The notes below the pieces were generated by a model. That model saw nothing but the letters and a program-made list of their open reading frames with translations. It was not told the origin of the DNA and did not search any database. A DNA stretch of 64,000 nucleotides, from positions 682,001 through 746,000 of the forward strand of contig CAWHCD010000004.1 of NCBI GenBank assembly GCA_963828015.1, in the 5' to 3' direction. The position numbers and the translations under genes are program-made. Shown one piece after another: positions 41,440 through 49,184 of the stretch. The stretch's first letter is position 1. Every line of letters begins with the position of its first letter. This DNA comes from CAVPUA01 sp963828015 (GTDB lineage: Bacteria; Actinomycetota; Actinomycetes; Mycobacteriales; Jatrophihabitantaceae).

Positions 41440-42597
41440 ATGACTGCCCTGTCCGACATTGACGAACTGATCATCGGGACGGTCCGCGACTGGGTCGACC
41501 GCGATGTCCGGCCGGTGGTCAGCGAGCTCGAACACGCCAATGAATACCCCGAGAAGCTCATCGACCAGATGAAGGAGATGGGCATCTTCGGGTTGGCGAT
41601 CCCGGAGCAGTTCGGCGGCTCGGACGTCTCCACGCCCTGCTACGTCTACGTGACCGAGGAACTGGCCCGGGGCTGGATGAGCCTGGCCGGTGCTATGGGC
41701 GGGCACACGGTCGTGGCCAAGCTGATCCTCAAGTTCGGTACCGAGGAGCAGAAGCAGCAGTACCTGCCGCGCATGGCCACCGGTGAGCTGCGGGCCACGA
41801 TGGCACTCACCGAGCCCGGCGGCGGATCGGACCTGCAGGCCATGCGCACCGTGGCCCGGCGCGACGGGGCCGACTACGTCGTGAACGGCTCGAAGACCTG
41901 GATCTCCAACGCCCGGCGTTCGGGGCTCATCGCGCTGCTGTGCAAGACCGATCCCGAAGCCCGGCCCCGGCATTCGGGCATGAGCATCCTGCTGGTCGAA
42001 CACGGTCCGGGACTGACGGTGTCCAAGGACCTGCCCAAGCTGGGCTACAAGGGCGTCGAGGCCTGCGAACTGATCTTCGAGGACTACCGGACGCCCGTCG
42101 GGTCGCTGCTGGGCGAGGACGAAGGTCGCGGCTTCGGCCAGATGATGAAGGGGCTGGAGACCGGACGCATCCAGGTGGCCTCGCGAGCGCTCGGCGTCGG
42201 TCGGGCGGCCCTGGAAGCGGCCCTGCAATACGCCCAGGACCGCGAGAGCTTCGGCAAGCCGATCTGGAAGCATCAGTCGATCGGCAACTACCTCGCCGAC
42301 ATGGCGACCAAGCTGACCGCTGCCCGTCAGCTGACGCTGTTCGCGGCCGAGAAGTACGACGCCGGGCAGCGGTGTGACATGGAAGCCGGCATGGCCAAGC
42401 TCTTCGCCTCCGAAGTCGCCATGGAGATCGCCCTGAACGCGATTCGGGTGCACGGCGGATATGGCTACTCGACCGAGTTCGACGTGGAACGGTACTTCCG
42501 CGATGCTCCGCTGATGATCGTCGGCGAGGGCACGAACGAGGTCCAGCGCAACGTGATCGTGCAGCAGCTCGTCGAACGAGGCGGCCTACCGATGTGA
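41440..42597 (+). CDS. Acyl-CoA dehydrogenase
   Basis: 385 residues, FAD flavoprotein forming a 2,3-double bond in an acyl-CoA. MALTEPGGGSDLQAMRT and KTWISNARRSG (FAD and substrate), RGFGQMMKGLETGRIQVAS, and the C-terminal ERYFRDAPLMIVGEGTNEVQR with the likely catalytic glutamate. AGGAG lies six bases before ATG 41440. The gene overlaps the GntR regulator (GTGA). It would act after the CoA-transferase and before the hydratase. Confidence 0.93.
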   Translation: MTALSDIDELIIGTVRDWVDRDVRPVVSELEHANEYPEKLIDQMKEMGIFGLAIPEQFGGSDVSTPCYVYVTEELARGWMSLAGAMGGHTVVAKLILKFGTEEQKQQYLPRMATGELRATMALTEPGGGSDLQAMRTVARRDGADYVVNGSKTWISNARRSGLIALLCKTDPEARPRHSGMSILLVEHGPGLTVSKDLPKLGYKGVEACELIFEDYRTPVGSLLGEDEGRGFGQMMKGLETGRIQVASRALGVGRAALEAALQYAQDRESFGKPIWKHQSIGNYLADMATKLTAARQLTLFAAEKYDAGQRCDMEAGMAKLFASEVAMEIALNAIRVHGGYGYSTEFDVERYFRDAPLMIVGEGTNEVQRNVIVQQLVERGGLPM

Positions 42598-43343
42598 CCA
42601 GGACTAGGGCCGACTCTCCTGCCGCCTACCGCGTGCTCGCCCAGGAGCTGCGGACGGCGATCCTGCAAGGTCGCTACAACGGCGGTCTTCGCCTGCCGAC
42701 CGAGGCCGAACTCGCGCAGCAGCACAGCATCAGCCGCCAGACCGTGCGCCGGGCGTTCCAGGATCTCGTTGCTGAAGGCGTGGTCTACCGAGTGCCCGGA
42801 CGGGGCACGTTCGTCACCGAGCCCGGGGGTCGCTACCTGCGTCAGTTCGGGTCGATCGATGACCTGATGAGTCTGTCGGTCGATACCGAGATGCGACTGC
42901 TGACCCCGCTCGAACGTCAGGTCGACGTCGCCGCGGCCGGGCGGTTGCAGCTCGAGCACGACGTGGTGCAGCGGGCCAGCTTCCTGCGCACGCGCGACGG
43001 CGCCCCGTTCTGCCTGACGACGGTGTTCCTGCCCGCGCAGATCGCCGCCTACCTCGAGGGTGTGCCCGAGCTGGGCAAGGCCGGGACGGTCAGCACGGCC
43101 ACCATCATCGGGCTGCTGGACACCCGGCTCCCCAGTCCGATCGCCGACGCCGACCAGAGCATCACGGCCACCACGGCGACCGCCCGCATTGCGAAGGTGC
43201 TCCCGTGCGAGGTGGGCGATCCCATCCTGCGTATCGATCGGCTCTACCTCACCACCAACGGCGATCCGGTCGAGTTGGCGATCAGCTTCTTTCTGCCCGA
43301 TCAGTACTCCTACCGACTTCGGCTGCGGCGCAGCCTGCCCTGA
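42594..43343 (+). CDS. GntR family regulator, HutC/UTRA type
   Basis: 249 residues. N-terminal winged helix: AYRVLAQELRTAILQGRYNGGLRLPTEAELAQQHSISRQTVRRAFQDLVAEGVVYRVPGRGTFV (~10-75). C-terminal UTRA ligand-binding domain (~100-240) includes RASFLRTRDGAPFCLTTVFLP and PCEVGDPILRIDRLY. The GTG overlaps the stop of the acyl-CoA dehydrogenase gene, so it is co-expressed with its probable targets. UTRA domains bind small acids, sugars or amino acids as inducers; a pathway intermediate would fit. Confidence 0.92.
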   Translation: MTRTRADSPAAYRVLAQELRTAILQGRYNGGLRLPTEAELAQQHSISRQTVRRAFQDLVAEGVVYRVPGRGTFVTEPGGRYLRQFGSIDDLMSLSVDTEMRLLTPLERQVDVAAAGRLQLEHDVVQRASFLRTRDGAPFCLTTVFLPAQIAAYLEGVPELGKAGTVSTATIIGLLDTRLPSPIADADQSITATTATARIAKVLPCEVGDPILRIDRLYLTTNGDPVELAISFFLPDQYSYRLRLRRSLP

Positions 43344-43453
43344 CGGGGCGCATGGACAAGCAGGGACCGAACGCAATACAATCGGTGTGAAGTAACCTTC
43401 GTTCGTGGAAGTATGTGGTCGCTGGGGGCGACGCTGACGCGCTAGGAGCCCCC

Positions 43454-44506
43454 GTGTCCGGTCCCCGCCACGCCGCCCCAGAACCGGGTGAGTCGGCCGA
43501 TTACCCTGTGGATCTCCAGGCGGGGGGTTACCAGCCGCCGCAGCCGCCGGCCAACCAGTTGGTCGCCTCCGGCTATCAGCCGCCCCGGCAGGCCCCGGAT
43601 AGCCACAACGAGCCCCTTGTGCCCCGCGGGGCGCCGGCCGCCATGGTGATGCCACCCCCGCCGGCCCAGTTCGAGACGGCGCCGACCAATGCGTCGTACT
43701 ACGGGCCGCCGACGGCGGGCTACTACCCGCCACCCGGCCCGCCCGACTGGATGACCAACCCGAGCGCCGCACCGGGCAACCGCGGTCGGCGGATTACCGC
43801 GGTCGTCGCCAGCGTGGTTGCGGTCGCCCTTGTCGCGGTCGGCGCCACCATCGGCGTGCGGCATTTCACCGACGACTCAGGGCACCCGCCGCGTCCGGCC
43901 ACCGACACCGCACTGGCCCAGATGGTCGTGCAGTACGGCGATGTACCCGGTTGGCAGATGTCGCCAACAAGTGATTTATCCGAAGGCGACAAGCTCGCCT
44001 CCTCCGACGACGCGGAGGAGGCGAGCTTTCTCAGCTGCCTGGGCGGAGCTCGCGACACCTCATCGGACGTAATTGGCAACGCGTATTCGCCCGAGTTTTC
44101 TAGCGGCACCTCGTCGGTGAGTTCGTCAGCGACGAGCTATCGGACTGAGGACGATGTCCGCTCCGATGACGCCGTGCTCGCTAGTCCGAAACTGGCCGAC
44201 TGCACGAAATCGGCGCTTCAAGGCGAGTTCCAAGCGCTGTTGCCCGCTGGGGACTCCGTGACTGGCATGACGACGACCTACAGTCCGCGTTCGGCACTCG
44301 ACCCGGCCAACGTAGTGGCAACCATGACCCTGATTGCGAAGGCGACGACCGTCGGGGGCCCCGTCACGGCCTACGTCACGCAGGTATACATCCACGGCCC
44401 TCAAGTCGAGGTACTGGTCCAGTTCGACGGCCACAACGCGCCGTTCCCGACGGCCTTGCAGAAGGCCGTCGTGGCCAAGGTGGCCGCGCGCGCGGCCAAG
44501 GCCTAG
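43454..44506 (+). CDS. Proline-rich single-pass membrane protein, secreted C-terminus
   Basis: 350 residues. A cytoplasmic ~115-residue region rich in proline, glutamine and tyrosine (GGYQPPQPPANQ, SYYGPPTAGYYPPPGPP) leads to a single helix ITAVVASVVAVALVAVGATIGV and then a ~210-residue extracytoplasmic domain (MVVQYGDVPGWQ, ATSYRTEDDV, YVTQVYIHGPQVEVLVQF) resembling actinobacterial sensor-like lipoproteins with unknown ligand. No catalytic motif. GTG 43454 follows TAGGAGC. It is next to the GntR gene and convergent with the TetR gene, sharing only its stop with it. Confidence 0.7.
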   Translation: MSGPRHAAPEPGESADYPVDLQAGGYQPPQPPANQLVASGYQPPRQAPDSHNEPLVPRGAPAAMVMPPPPAQFETAPTNASYYGPPTAGYYPPPGPPDWMTNPSAAPGNRGRRITAVVASVVAVALVAVGATIGVRHFTDDSGHPPRPATDTALAQMVVQYGDVPGWQMSPTSDLSEGDKLASSDDAEEASFLSCLGGARDTSSDVIGNAYSPEFSSGTSSVSSSATSYRTEDDVRSDDAVLASPKLADCTKSALQGEFQALLPAGDSVTGMTTTYSPRSALDPANVVATMTLIAKATTVGGPVTAYVTQVYIHGPQVEVLVQFDGHNAPFPTALQKAVVAKVAARAAKA

Positions 44507-45183
44507 CGCGGCCGGGTCGTTTGCGCGAGCACCCCGTCGAGCACGGCGTCGATCGCGAACCGGAAGCGCTCGTCGACATCGCCGGTCACCAGTTCGGCCG
44601 CGTGAGCGGTTATCAGGGGGAATCGATCGGCGGGTAGGCGTGCGAAGTTCGCGGCGACCTCCTCGACCAGGGCGCTGACGTCGGTGCCCCGAACCTCCGC
44701 CTCGATCGCGGCGTAGGTGATCTGGGCGGCCAGGATGTCGGCCACCCAGGCGGCCGGTTGGGCCTTGATGCCACCGGCCAGCAGTAGCCCCAAGAGGTTC
44801 TCCAGCAGCTCGAGGACGACCTCGGTGCGCGGCGGGTCGGTCATCGTGGCGGCGGCAATGCCCGGATGAGCGGCCAGGGCGTCGCGCGATCGCTGCAGCA
44901 GCGCGTGCAGTTGGGCCCTCCACCGGGTCGGGTCGGGGGTCTCGAGTTCGATGGTGGCGACGATGCGATCGAACATCGCCTCGAGCAGGCCCTCGCGGCC
45001 GGCCACATAGACGTAGAGCGAGCCCGCTCCGGTGTCCAGGGCCGCCGCCACCCGGCGCATGGTCACTGCGGCCAGCCCGTCGGCCTTGAGGATCGCGAGC
45101 GCGGCGTCGACGATGGCCGCTTCGCTGAGCGGGGCCTTGGCCGGGCGGTCGCGCGTAGAGCGCGGCCGGCTCGATGGATTCAC
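44503..45183 (-). CDS. TetR family repressor
   Basis: 226 residues. N-terminal HTH: SEAAIVDAALAILKADGLAAVTMRRVAAALDTGAGSLYVYVAGREGLLEAMFD. The C-terminal ligand domain (~90-226) has no close signature. It is divergent from a 14-helix drug exporter and separated by 66 bases holding two matched palindromes, the classic arrangement of a repressor controlling its own efflux pump. GTG 45183 is chosen; the frame upstream is out-of-phase exporter sequence. Stop overlaps the proline-rich gene. Confidence 0.92.
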   Translation of the reverse strand: MNPSSRPRSTRDRPAKAPLSEAAIVDAALAILKADGLAAVTMRRVAAALDTGAGSLYVYVAGREGLLEAMFDRIVATIELETPDPTRWRAQLHALLQRSRDALAAHPGIAAATMTDPPRTEVVLELLENLLGLLLAGGIKAQPAAWVADILAAQITYAAIEAEVRGTDVSALVEEVAANFARLPADRFPLITAHAAELVTGDVDERFRFAIDAVLDGVLAQTTRPR

Positions 45184-45200
45184 GGTGAACAGTGTATGGT

Positions 45201-45231
45201 ACGAACAACGTTCGTTACGAACATCGTTCAA
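45201..45231. promoter_or_regulatory. Two adjacent TetR operators between the repressor and the exporter
   Basis: ACGAACAACGTTCGT at 45201-45215 is a perfect palindrome around three bases. A second site at 45217-45231 repeats ACGAAC-ATC-GTTC and has four of six matching bases in its outer arm. Their centres are 16 bases apart, so two repressor dimers could bind on nearby faces of the helix. They lie between the TetR start (45183) and the exporter ATG (45250). Confidence 0.75.
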
Positions 45232-45249
45232 TCGCATGAAAGGAGGGCA

Positions 45250-46680
45250 ATGGGAGCCACCGTCGCCACCACTGATCGGCCGGTCTACGCCATGCGCTGG
45301 ATCGTGGCCTTCGTGGTGCTGGCCGCGAACACGATGGATCTGCTCGATGCCACCATCGTCAACATCGCCGGCCCGGCCATTCATCACGAACTCGGCGGCG
45401 GAGCCAGCACCATCCAGTGGCTCAGCGCGGCCTACACGTTGGCCTTCGCCGTCTTCCTGATCGCCGGCGCCCGACTCGGGGACATCTACGGCCGTCGGCG
45501 CATGTTCCTGCTCGGGGCGATCGGCTTCATCGTCTTCTCTGCCGCCTGTGCCGTGTCGCAGGACATCGCCGTGCTCATCGCCTTCCGGGCGTTGCAGGGC
45601 GGCTTCGGCGCGCTGATGGTTCCGCAGGGCTTCGGCATGTTGAAGGAAGTGTTCGACGACGAGGAGCTGGGTCGGGCGACGCGCCTGTTCGGCCCGACCA
45701 CCGGCCTGGCCATGCTCGGCGCCCCCATACTGGCGGGCGCGCTGGTCGAGGCCGACCTGTGGAGCACCGGCTGGCGGCTGGTCTTTCTCATCAACGTGCC
45801 GATCGGCCTCATCACGCTGCCGTTCGCCTTCCGGTCGCTGCCGCACAGCGTCAGCCACCCCGACCTCAAGCTCGACGTCGGCGGGGTCGGGCTGGTCGGG
45901 CTGGCGCTGGTGGCGATCATCTACCCGCTCATCCAGGGTCAGACCGACGGCTGGCCGGCCTGGACGTTCGCCGTGCTCGCCGCGGGCCTGGTGCTGCTCT
46001 TCGTGTTCGTGCGCTACGAGCGACGACGCAGCGACAATGCCCTCATCGAGCCGTCGCTGCTCACCAACCGCACCTACCTCAGCGGGGTCGCGGTCATGCT
46101 GTTCCTGTTCGGTGCCTTCGGCGGCCTGCTGCTGTGCATCTCGCTGTTCGGTCAGCTCGGCGAGGGCTGGTCGCCGATCCACGCGGGCCTGACGCTGACA
46201 CCGATGGTGATCGGGCTGATCGGTGGCATGGTCGGGTCGGGCCTGCTGGTCAAGCGCCTGGGCCGGCACCTGCTGCACATCGGCATCCTGCTCATCGCCG
46301 CCGGGACGATCACCCTCGCGCTCATGCTCACCGGCGCGCAGAGCGCCTCGACCTGGGACCTCGTTCTCGGCCTGTTGTTGGTCGGTGCCGGCGTCGGTGG
46401 CGTACTCGGTCAGATCATCGAGTTCATCCTGGCTGCGGTCAGCATGAACGAGGTCGGCTCGGCGTCAGGAGTAATGGAGGCCTCGCAACAGCTGGCGACC
46501 TCGCTCGGCGTCGCGATCCTGGGCACCGTCTTCTTCGCCGTGTTCAAGGACCACCCCGCGACGGATGCGCTGCGGGTCACCGCCTGGCTGTGTCTCGTGC
46601 CGCTGGCGGGTGCGTTCGCGCTGGCCTTCCGCCTGCCCAAGCACGCCCACGAGCCAAGTCAGCCGTCGGCGTCGAGGTAG
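45250..46680 (+). CDS. DHA2-family MFS drug exporter
   Basis: 476 residues with about 14 membrane helices. FVVLAANTMDLLDATIVNIAGPAIHHEL (motif D1-like), GARLGDIYGRRRMFLLGAIGF (motif A loop) and LAMLGAPILAGALVEADLWSTGWRLVFLINVPIGLI (motif C region with PxxxG) are typical of EmrB/QacA-type H+ antiport exporters. AGGAGGG precedes ATG 45250. Controlled by the adjacent TetR. The substrate is unknown. The last 22 bases overlap the convergent YchJ-like gene. Confidence 0.92.
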   Translation: MGATVATTDRPVYAMRWIVAFVVLAANTMDLLDATIVNIAGPAIHHELGGGASTIQWLSAAYTLAFAVFLIAGARLGDIYGRRRMFLLGAIGFIVFSAACAVSQDIAVLIAFRALQGGFGALMVPQGFGMLKEVFDDEELGRATRLFGPTTGLAMLGAPILAGALVEADLWSTGWRLVFLINVPIGLITLPFAFRSLPHSVSHPDLKLDVGGVGLVGLALVAIIYPLIQGQTDGWPAWTFAVLAAGLVLLFVFVRYERRRSDNALIEPSLLTNRTYLSGVAVMLFLFGAFGGLLLCISLFGQLGEGWSPIHAGLTLTPMVIGLIGGMVGSGLLVKRLGRHLLHIGILLIAAGTITLALMLTGAQSASTWDLVLGLLLVGAGVGGVLGQIIEFILAAVSMNEVGSASGVMEASQQLATSLGVAILGTVFFAVFKDHPATDALRVTAWLCLVPLAGAFALAFRLPKHAHEPSQPSASR

Positions 46681-46970
46681 TACCAGCGCTCGCCCTCGCG
46701 CACGAAGCGCGACCGCTCGTGCAGCACGGCAACCTCGCCCGCCGCGGCCACATACGTGGCACGGAACTCGACCACGCCGCTCACATCGTCGGGCCGGCCA
46801 TCGACCACGTCGACGATCTGGAGTCCGCGCCAGAGCGGATTGTTCTCGAGATCGAGCGTCGCCGGCCGGGTGGACGGATGCCACGAGGCCAGCAACCACT
46901 CCACGTCGGCATCGCGGAAGGCAGCGAACCGCGACCGCATCAGCGCTTCGGCGGTCGGTGGCCAGCTCAC
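46659..46970 (-). CDS. YchJ/UPF0225-like protein lacking the N-terminal zinc motif
   Basis: 103 residues. PTAEALMRSRFAAFRDADVEWLLASWHPSTRP, then VVEFRATYVAAAGEVAVLHERSRFVREGERWYYLDADG match the UPF0225/YchJ domain closely. Family members normally begin ~30 residues earlier with a CPCGSG-type zinc-binding motif; here the only start is GTG 46970, directly at PTAEALMRSR. The stop of the upstream dehydrogenase overlaps this start (GTGA), so translation is coupled. Function unknown. It may be a truncated descendant. Confidence 0.75.
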   Translation of the reverse strand: MSWPPTAEALMRSRFAAFRDADVEWLLASWHPSTRPATLDLENNPLWRGLQIVDVVDGRPDDVSGVVEFRATYVAAAGEVAVLHERSRFVREGERWYYLDADG

Positions 46971-47995
46971 AGGGGGGCCATCGGCGGGCAGTCCGCAGGG
47001 TCGGTGACCACTCGGATGGGCGCACCAGCCAGGTAGGCGGCCACGTCTTCGGCCATCCGCGGCCAGGCCGCGCGAAAGAGGTCCTCCGTCACGTAGCCCA
47101 CGTGCGGGGTCATGACGACGCCGTCGATGGTTCGCAACGGATGTTCGGCCGGCAGCGGCTCCTGATCGAAGACATCCAGGCCAGCACCGGCGAGGCGACC
47201 CGAACGCAGTGCGTCGATGAGCGCTGCCTCCTCGACGATCGGGCCGCGGGAGATGTTCACCAGGATCGCGCCGCGCCTCATCCGCGCGAAGTCGGCCGCG
47301 CGCAAGGTGTTCCGCGAGCGCTCGGAGAAGACGAGGAAGACGCCTAGAACATCGGCGCTCGACACCAGCTCGTCCTTGCTCACCAGGGTCACGCCCAGCT
47401 CGGCGCAGCGTTGCTCGGTCAGGTTCGGGCTCCAGGCGATGACGTCCATGCCCAGTGCCTTGGCGACCGGGACCATCGCCGACCCCAGGCGACCGGCGCC
47501 GAGCAGCCCGAGCGTCTTGCCCGCAAGTGGGACGGGGAAGCCGCTCTGCCAGCCGCCGGCGCGAATCACGCGGTCCTCGATGGCGGTGCGCTTTGCGACC
47601 GCGAAGATGAGTGCCCACGCCAGCTCTGACGGTGCCGGCAAGCCGCGCGGTGGCTGCGGTCCGGATGGGCGTGCGGCGGCGCCCGGCTCGGTATCCACCG
47701 TGCCGCACAACAGGATCCCTCGGTCCACGCGGGCCGCGTGGTCGATCACGTTGCTCGTCCGGCCGTTGCAGACGATCAACCTGAGGTTCGGCAGCCCCTC
47801 CAGCACCGCGCGAGGCAGGCGAGTGCGCTGTTGGGTGATGACAACGACCTCGTAGTCGAACAGCTCGGCGACGAGCCGTTCCGGCGCGATCGCCTCGCGG
47901 TAGACCGTGAGCTGGGCATCGCTGGGCAGCCCGCCCCAGCCGCCGTACTCCAGGGCGACCCCGAGGTAGTCATCGAGGATCGCGACCTGGCGCAC
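46967..47995 (-). CDS. D-isomer-specific 2-hydroxyacid dehydrogenase
   Basis: 342 residues. NAD-binding domain: LAGKTLGLLGAGRLGSAMVPVAKALGMDVIAWSPN, NISRGPIVEEAALIDALRSGRLAGAGLDVFDQEPLPAEHPLR (with the catalytic glutamate), and VVMTPHVGYVT with the catalytic histidine. The catalytic arginine region VCNGRTSNVIDHAA is also visible. Stereospecific oxidation or reduction of a 2-hydroxyacid/2-oxoacid; substrate unknown. GTG 47995 fits the family start (VRQVAILDDY). It follows a cupin gene by ten bases and precedes the YchJ-like gene. Confidence 0.88.
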   Translation of the reverse strand: MRQVAILDDYLGVALEYGGWGGLPSDAQLTVYREAIAPERLVAELFDYEVVVITQQRTRLPRAVLEGLPNLRLIVCNGRTSNVIDHAARVDRGILLCGTVDTEPGAAARPSGPQPPRGLPAPSELAWALIFAVAKRTAIEDRVIRAGGWQSGFPVPLAGKTLGLLGAGRLGSAMVPVAKALGMDVIAWSPNLTEQRCAELGVTLVSKDELVSSADVLGVFLVFSERSRNTLRAADFARMRRGAILVNISRGPIVEEAALIDALRSGRLAGAGLDVFDQEPLPAEHPLRTIDGVVMTPHVGYVTEDLFRAAWPRMAEDVAAYLAGAPIRVVTDPADCPPMAPL

Positions 47996-48005
47996 GGGGG
48001 TGTTG

Positions 48006-48455
48006 CTACGCCCAGCCGTCGCCGGGGTACCAGGTGGTGAACCGCTGAACCCACACGGGCCAGGTCTCGACGTAGCTGACACCCTCGGCGCCGCTCGTGA
48101 GCCGCACCTTCTCACCGGCCGGGACGATCACGTACTCGCCCAGGCCGATGGTGCCCTTGTCGCCCGTCTCGGACTCGATGGTGAGCTCGCCACCCATGAT
48201 GATGAGCAGCTGGCGCAGGTTGTGGCTCTGCCACGGCGTGGTGAAGTCCGCCTTCCACCGTGCCCCGGCCATGACGAAGTCGGAGTCAACTCGCTCGGAG
48301 TTCCAGCGCGCACCGTTGAGCGTCTTGGCCGCGTCGACGGGCGCGTCGGCCAGCAGTCCACCATCTGCCCACAACTCGGAGCTGCCCGGAGAGTCGTAGG
48401 AGACCGGTGCCCAGCCTTCAGCCGCGTTGAGATCGAAGAATTCGATGAGTTCCAT
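48006..48455 (-). CDS. Cupin-fold protein A (metal motif degraded)
   Basis: 149 residues. Cupin strands SHNLRQLLIIMGGELTIESE and GEYVIVPAGEKVRLTSG, then GVSYVETWPVWV and TWYPGDGW. It aligns along its length with the divergent cupin B, but the HHH...E metal site of B is reduced to one histidine with glutamine for glutamate, and it has no second-motif histidine. ATG 48455 is chosen; an upstream frame reaches 48545 but overlaps the palindromic intergenic region. It heads a cupin/dehydrogenase/YchJ-like transcript. Confidence 0.75.
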   Translation of the reverse strand: MELIEFFDLNAAEGWAPVSYDSPGSSELWADGGLLADAPVDAAKTLNGARWNSERVDSDFVMAGARWKADFTTPWQSHNLRQLLIIMGGELTIESETGDKGTIGLGEYVIVPAGEKVRLTSGAEGVSYVETWPVWVQRFTTWYPGDGWA

Positions 48456-48474
48456 GCCGGAGAGCTTGGCACGA

Positions 48475-48492
48475 GAGCGCGCCGGCGCGCTC
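48475..48492. promoter_or_regulatory. Perfect 18-bp palindrome between divergent cupin genes
   Basis: GAGCGCGCCGGCGCGCTC, an 18-base exact palindrome 19 bases upstream of the cupin A ATG, in the 143-base divergent gap. It is all G and C except its ends, so a chance or structural origin in a GC-rich genome is possible; an operator is a candidate. Confidence 0.4.
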
Positions 48493-48598
48493 CGGAAAGT
48501 TCCAGTGGGTGAAACGGCGCGAAATCTCTTTTCGATCCGTCTCACTCACCGAAACAGGCCGGGTTGCCAGGACTTCCCCGAGCGCTAGCATCCCGGCC

Positions 48599-49090
48599 AT
48601 GGGATTAACCTTTGGCACGCTTCTCGAGACCGGTGATGACTGGGTACCGATGGAGTGCGAGCAGCAGCAGTGGAGCGAGAACTATTACTGGGAGGACGGC
48701 CGCAAGCTTTACGACTCCCCGGCCGACTTCGTCGCCACGTTCACCGACACCATGTGGGTCAACGGCGAGAAGATCGAGGTGATGAAGTTCAACCGCAGCC
48801 CGCTTCGGGTTCGCCCGAACTTCGTCGTGCCGCGCCACCACCACACCACCAAAGAGCAGATCTTCATCTTCAAGGGCGAGTACAGCATCGAGTACGGCCC
48901 GCTGGATGACCTGAAGACCGTCCTGGTCAAGCCGGGAATGTTCTTCCTGAGCTACCCGGGCACGCCGTACACGATGACGGCCGGTCCCGAGGGCGTGACC
49001 TACATCGAGACCTGGCCGCACCACGTCATGGGTGGCGGCGACACGATCTGGTACGACAAGGGCTGGACCAAGAAGGACGGCGTCGAGTAA
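48599..49090 (+). CDS. Cupin-fold protein B
   Basis: 163 residues. PNFVVPRHHHTTKEQIFIFKGEYSIEYG is a classic first cupin motif with three histidines and a glutamate for metal binding; the second motif, MFFLSYPGTPYTMTAGPEGVTYIETWPHH, lacks the usual histidine. Same length and closing sequence (ETWP, then WYDKGW) as cupin A. ATG 48599. Function unknown; small cupins include dioxygenases, isomerases and hydroxyacid-modifying enzymes. Followed by a strong hairpin. Confidence 0.75.
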   Translation: MGLTFGTLLETGDDWVPMECEQQQWSENYYWEDGRKLYDSPADFVATFTDTMWVNGEKIEVMKFNRSPLRVRPNFVVPRHHHTTKEQIFIFKGEYSIEYGPLDDLKTVLVKPGMFFLSYPGTPYTMTAGPEGVTYIETWPHHVMGGGDTIWYDKGWTKKDGVE

Positions 49091-49110
49091 CACCCACTAG
49101 CGCCCGAAGC

Positions 49111-49158
49111 ATGAACAAAGACTTGTGGTCGCCATAGCGACCACAAGTTTTTGTTCAT
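49111..49158. terminator. 22-bp hairpin, near-perfect, between convergent genes
   Basis: Left arm 49111-49132 and right arm 49137-49158 pair over 22 bases with a single G-T pair and a four-base CATA loop; the right arm includes TTTTT. It starts 20 bases after the cupin B stop and 27 before the stop of the convergent gene, so it can end both transcripts. Confidence 0.8.
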
Positions 49159-49184
49159 CAAGGGACCGGGCCGACCCCGCAGGA

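Noticed and set aside
45184..46278. Minus-strand N-terminal extension of TetR through the exporter gene
   Set aside because: Antisense to a clear exporter and lacks an HTH; the DNA-binding domain starts after GTG 45183.
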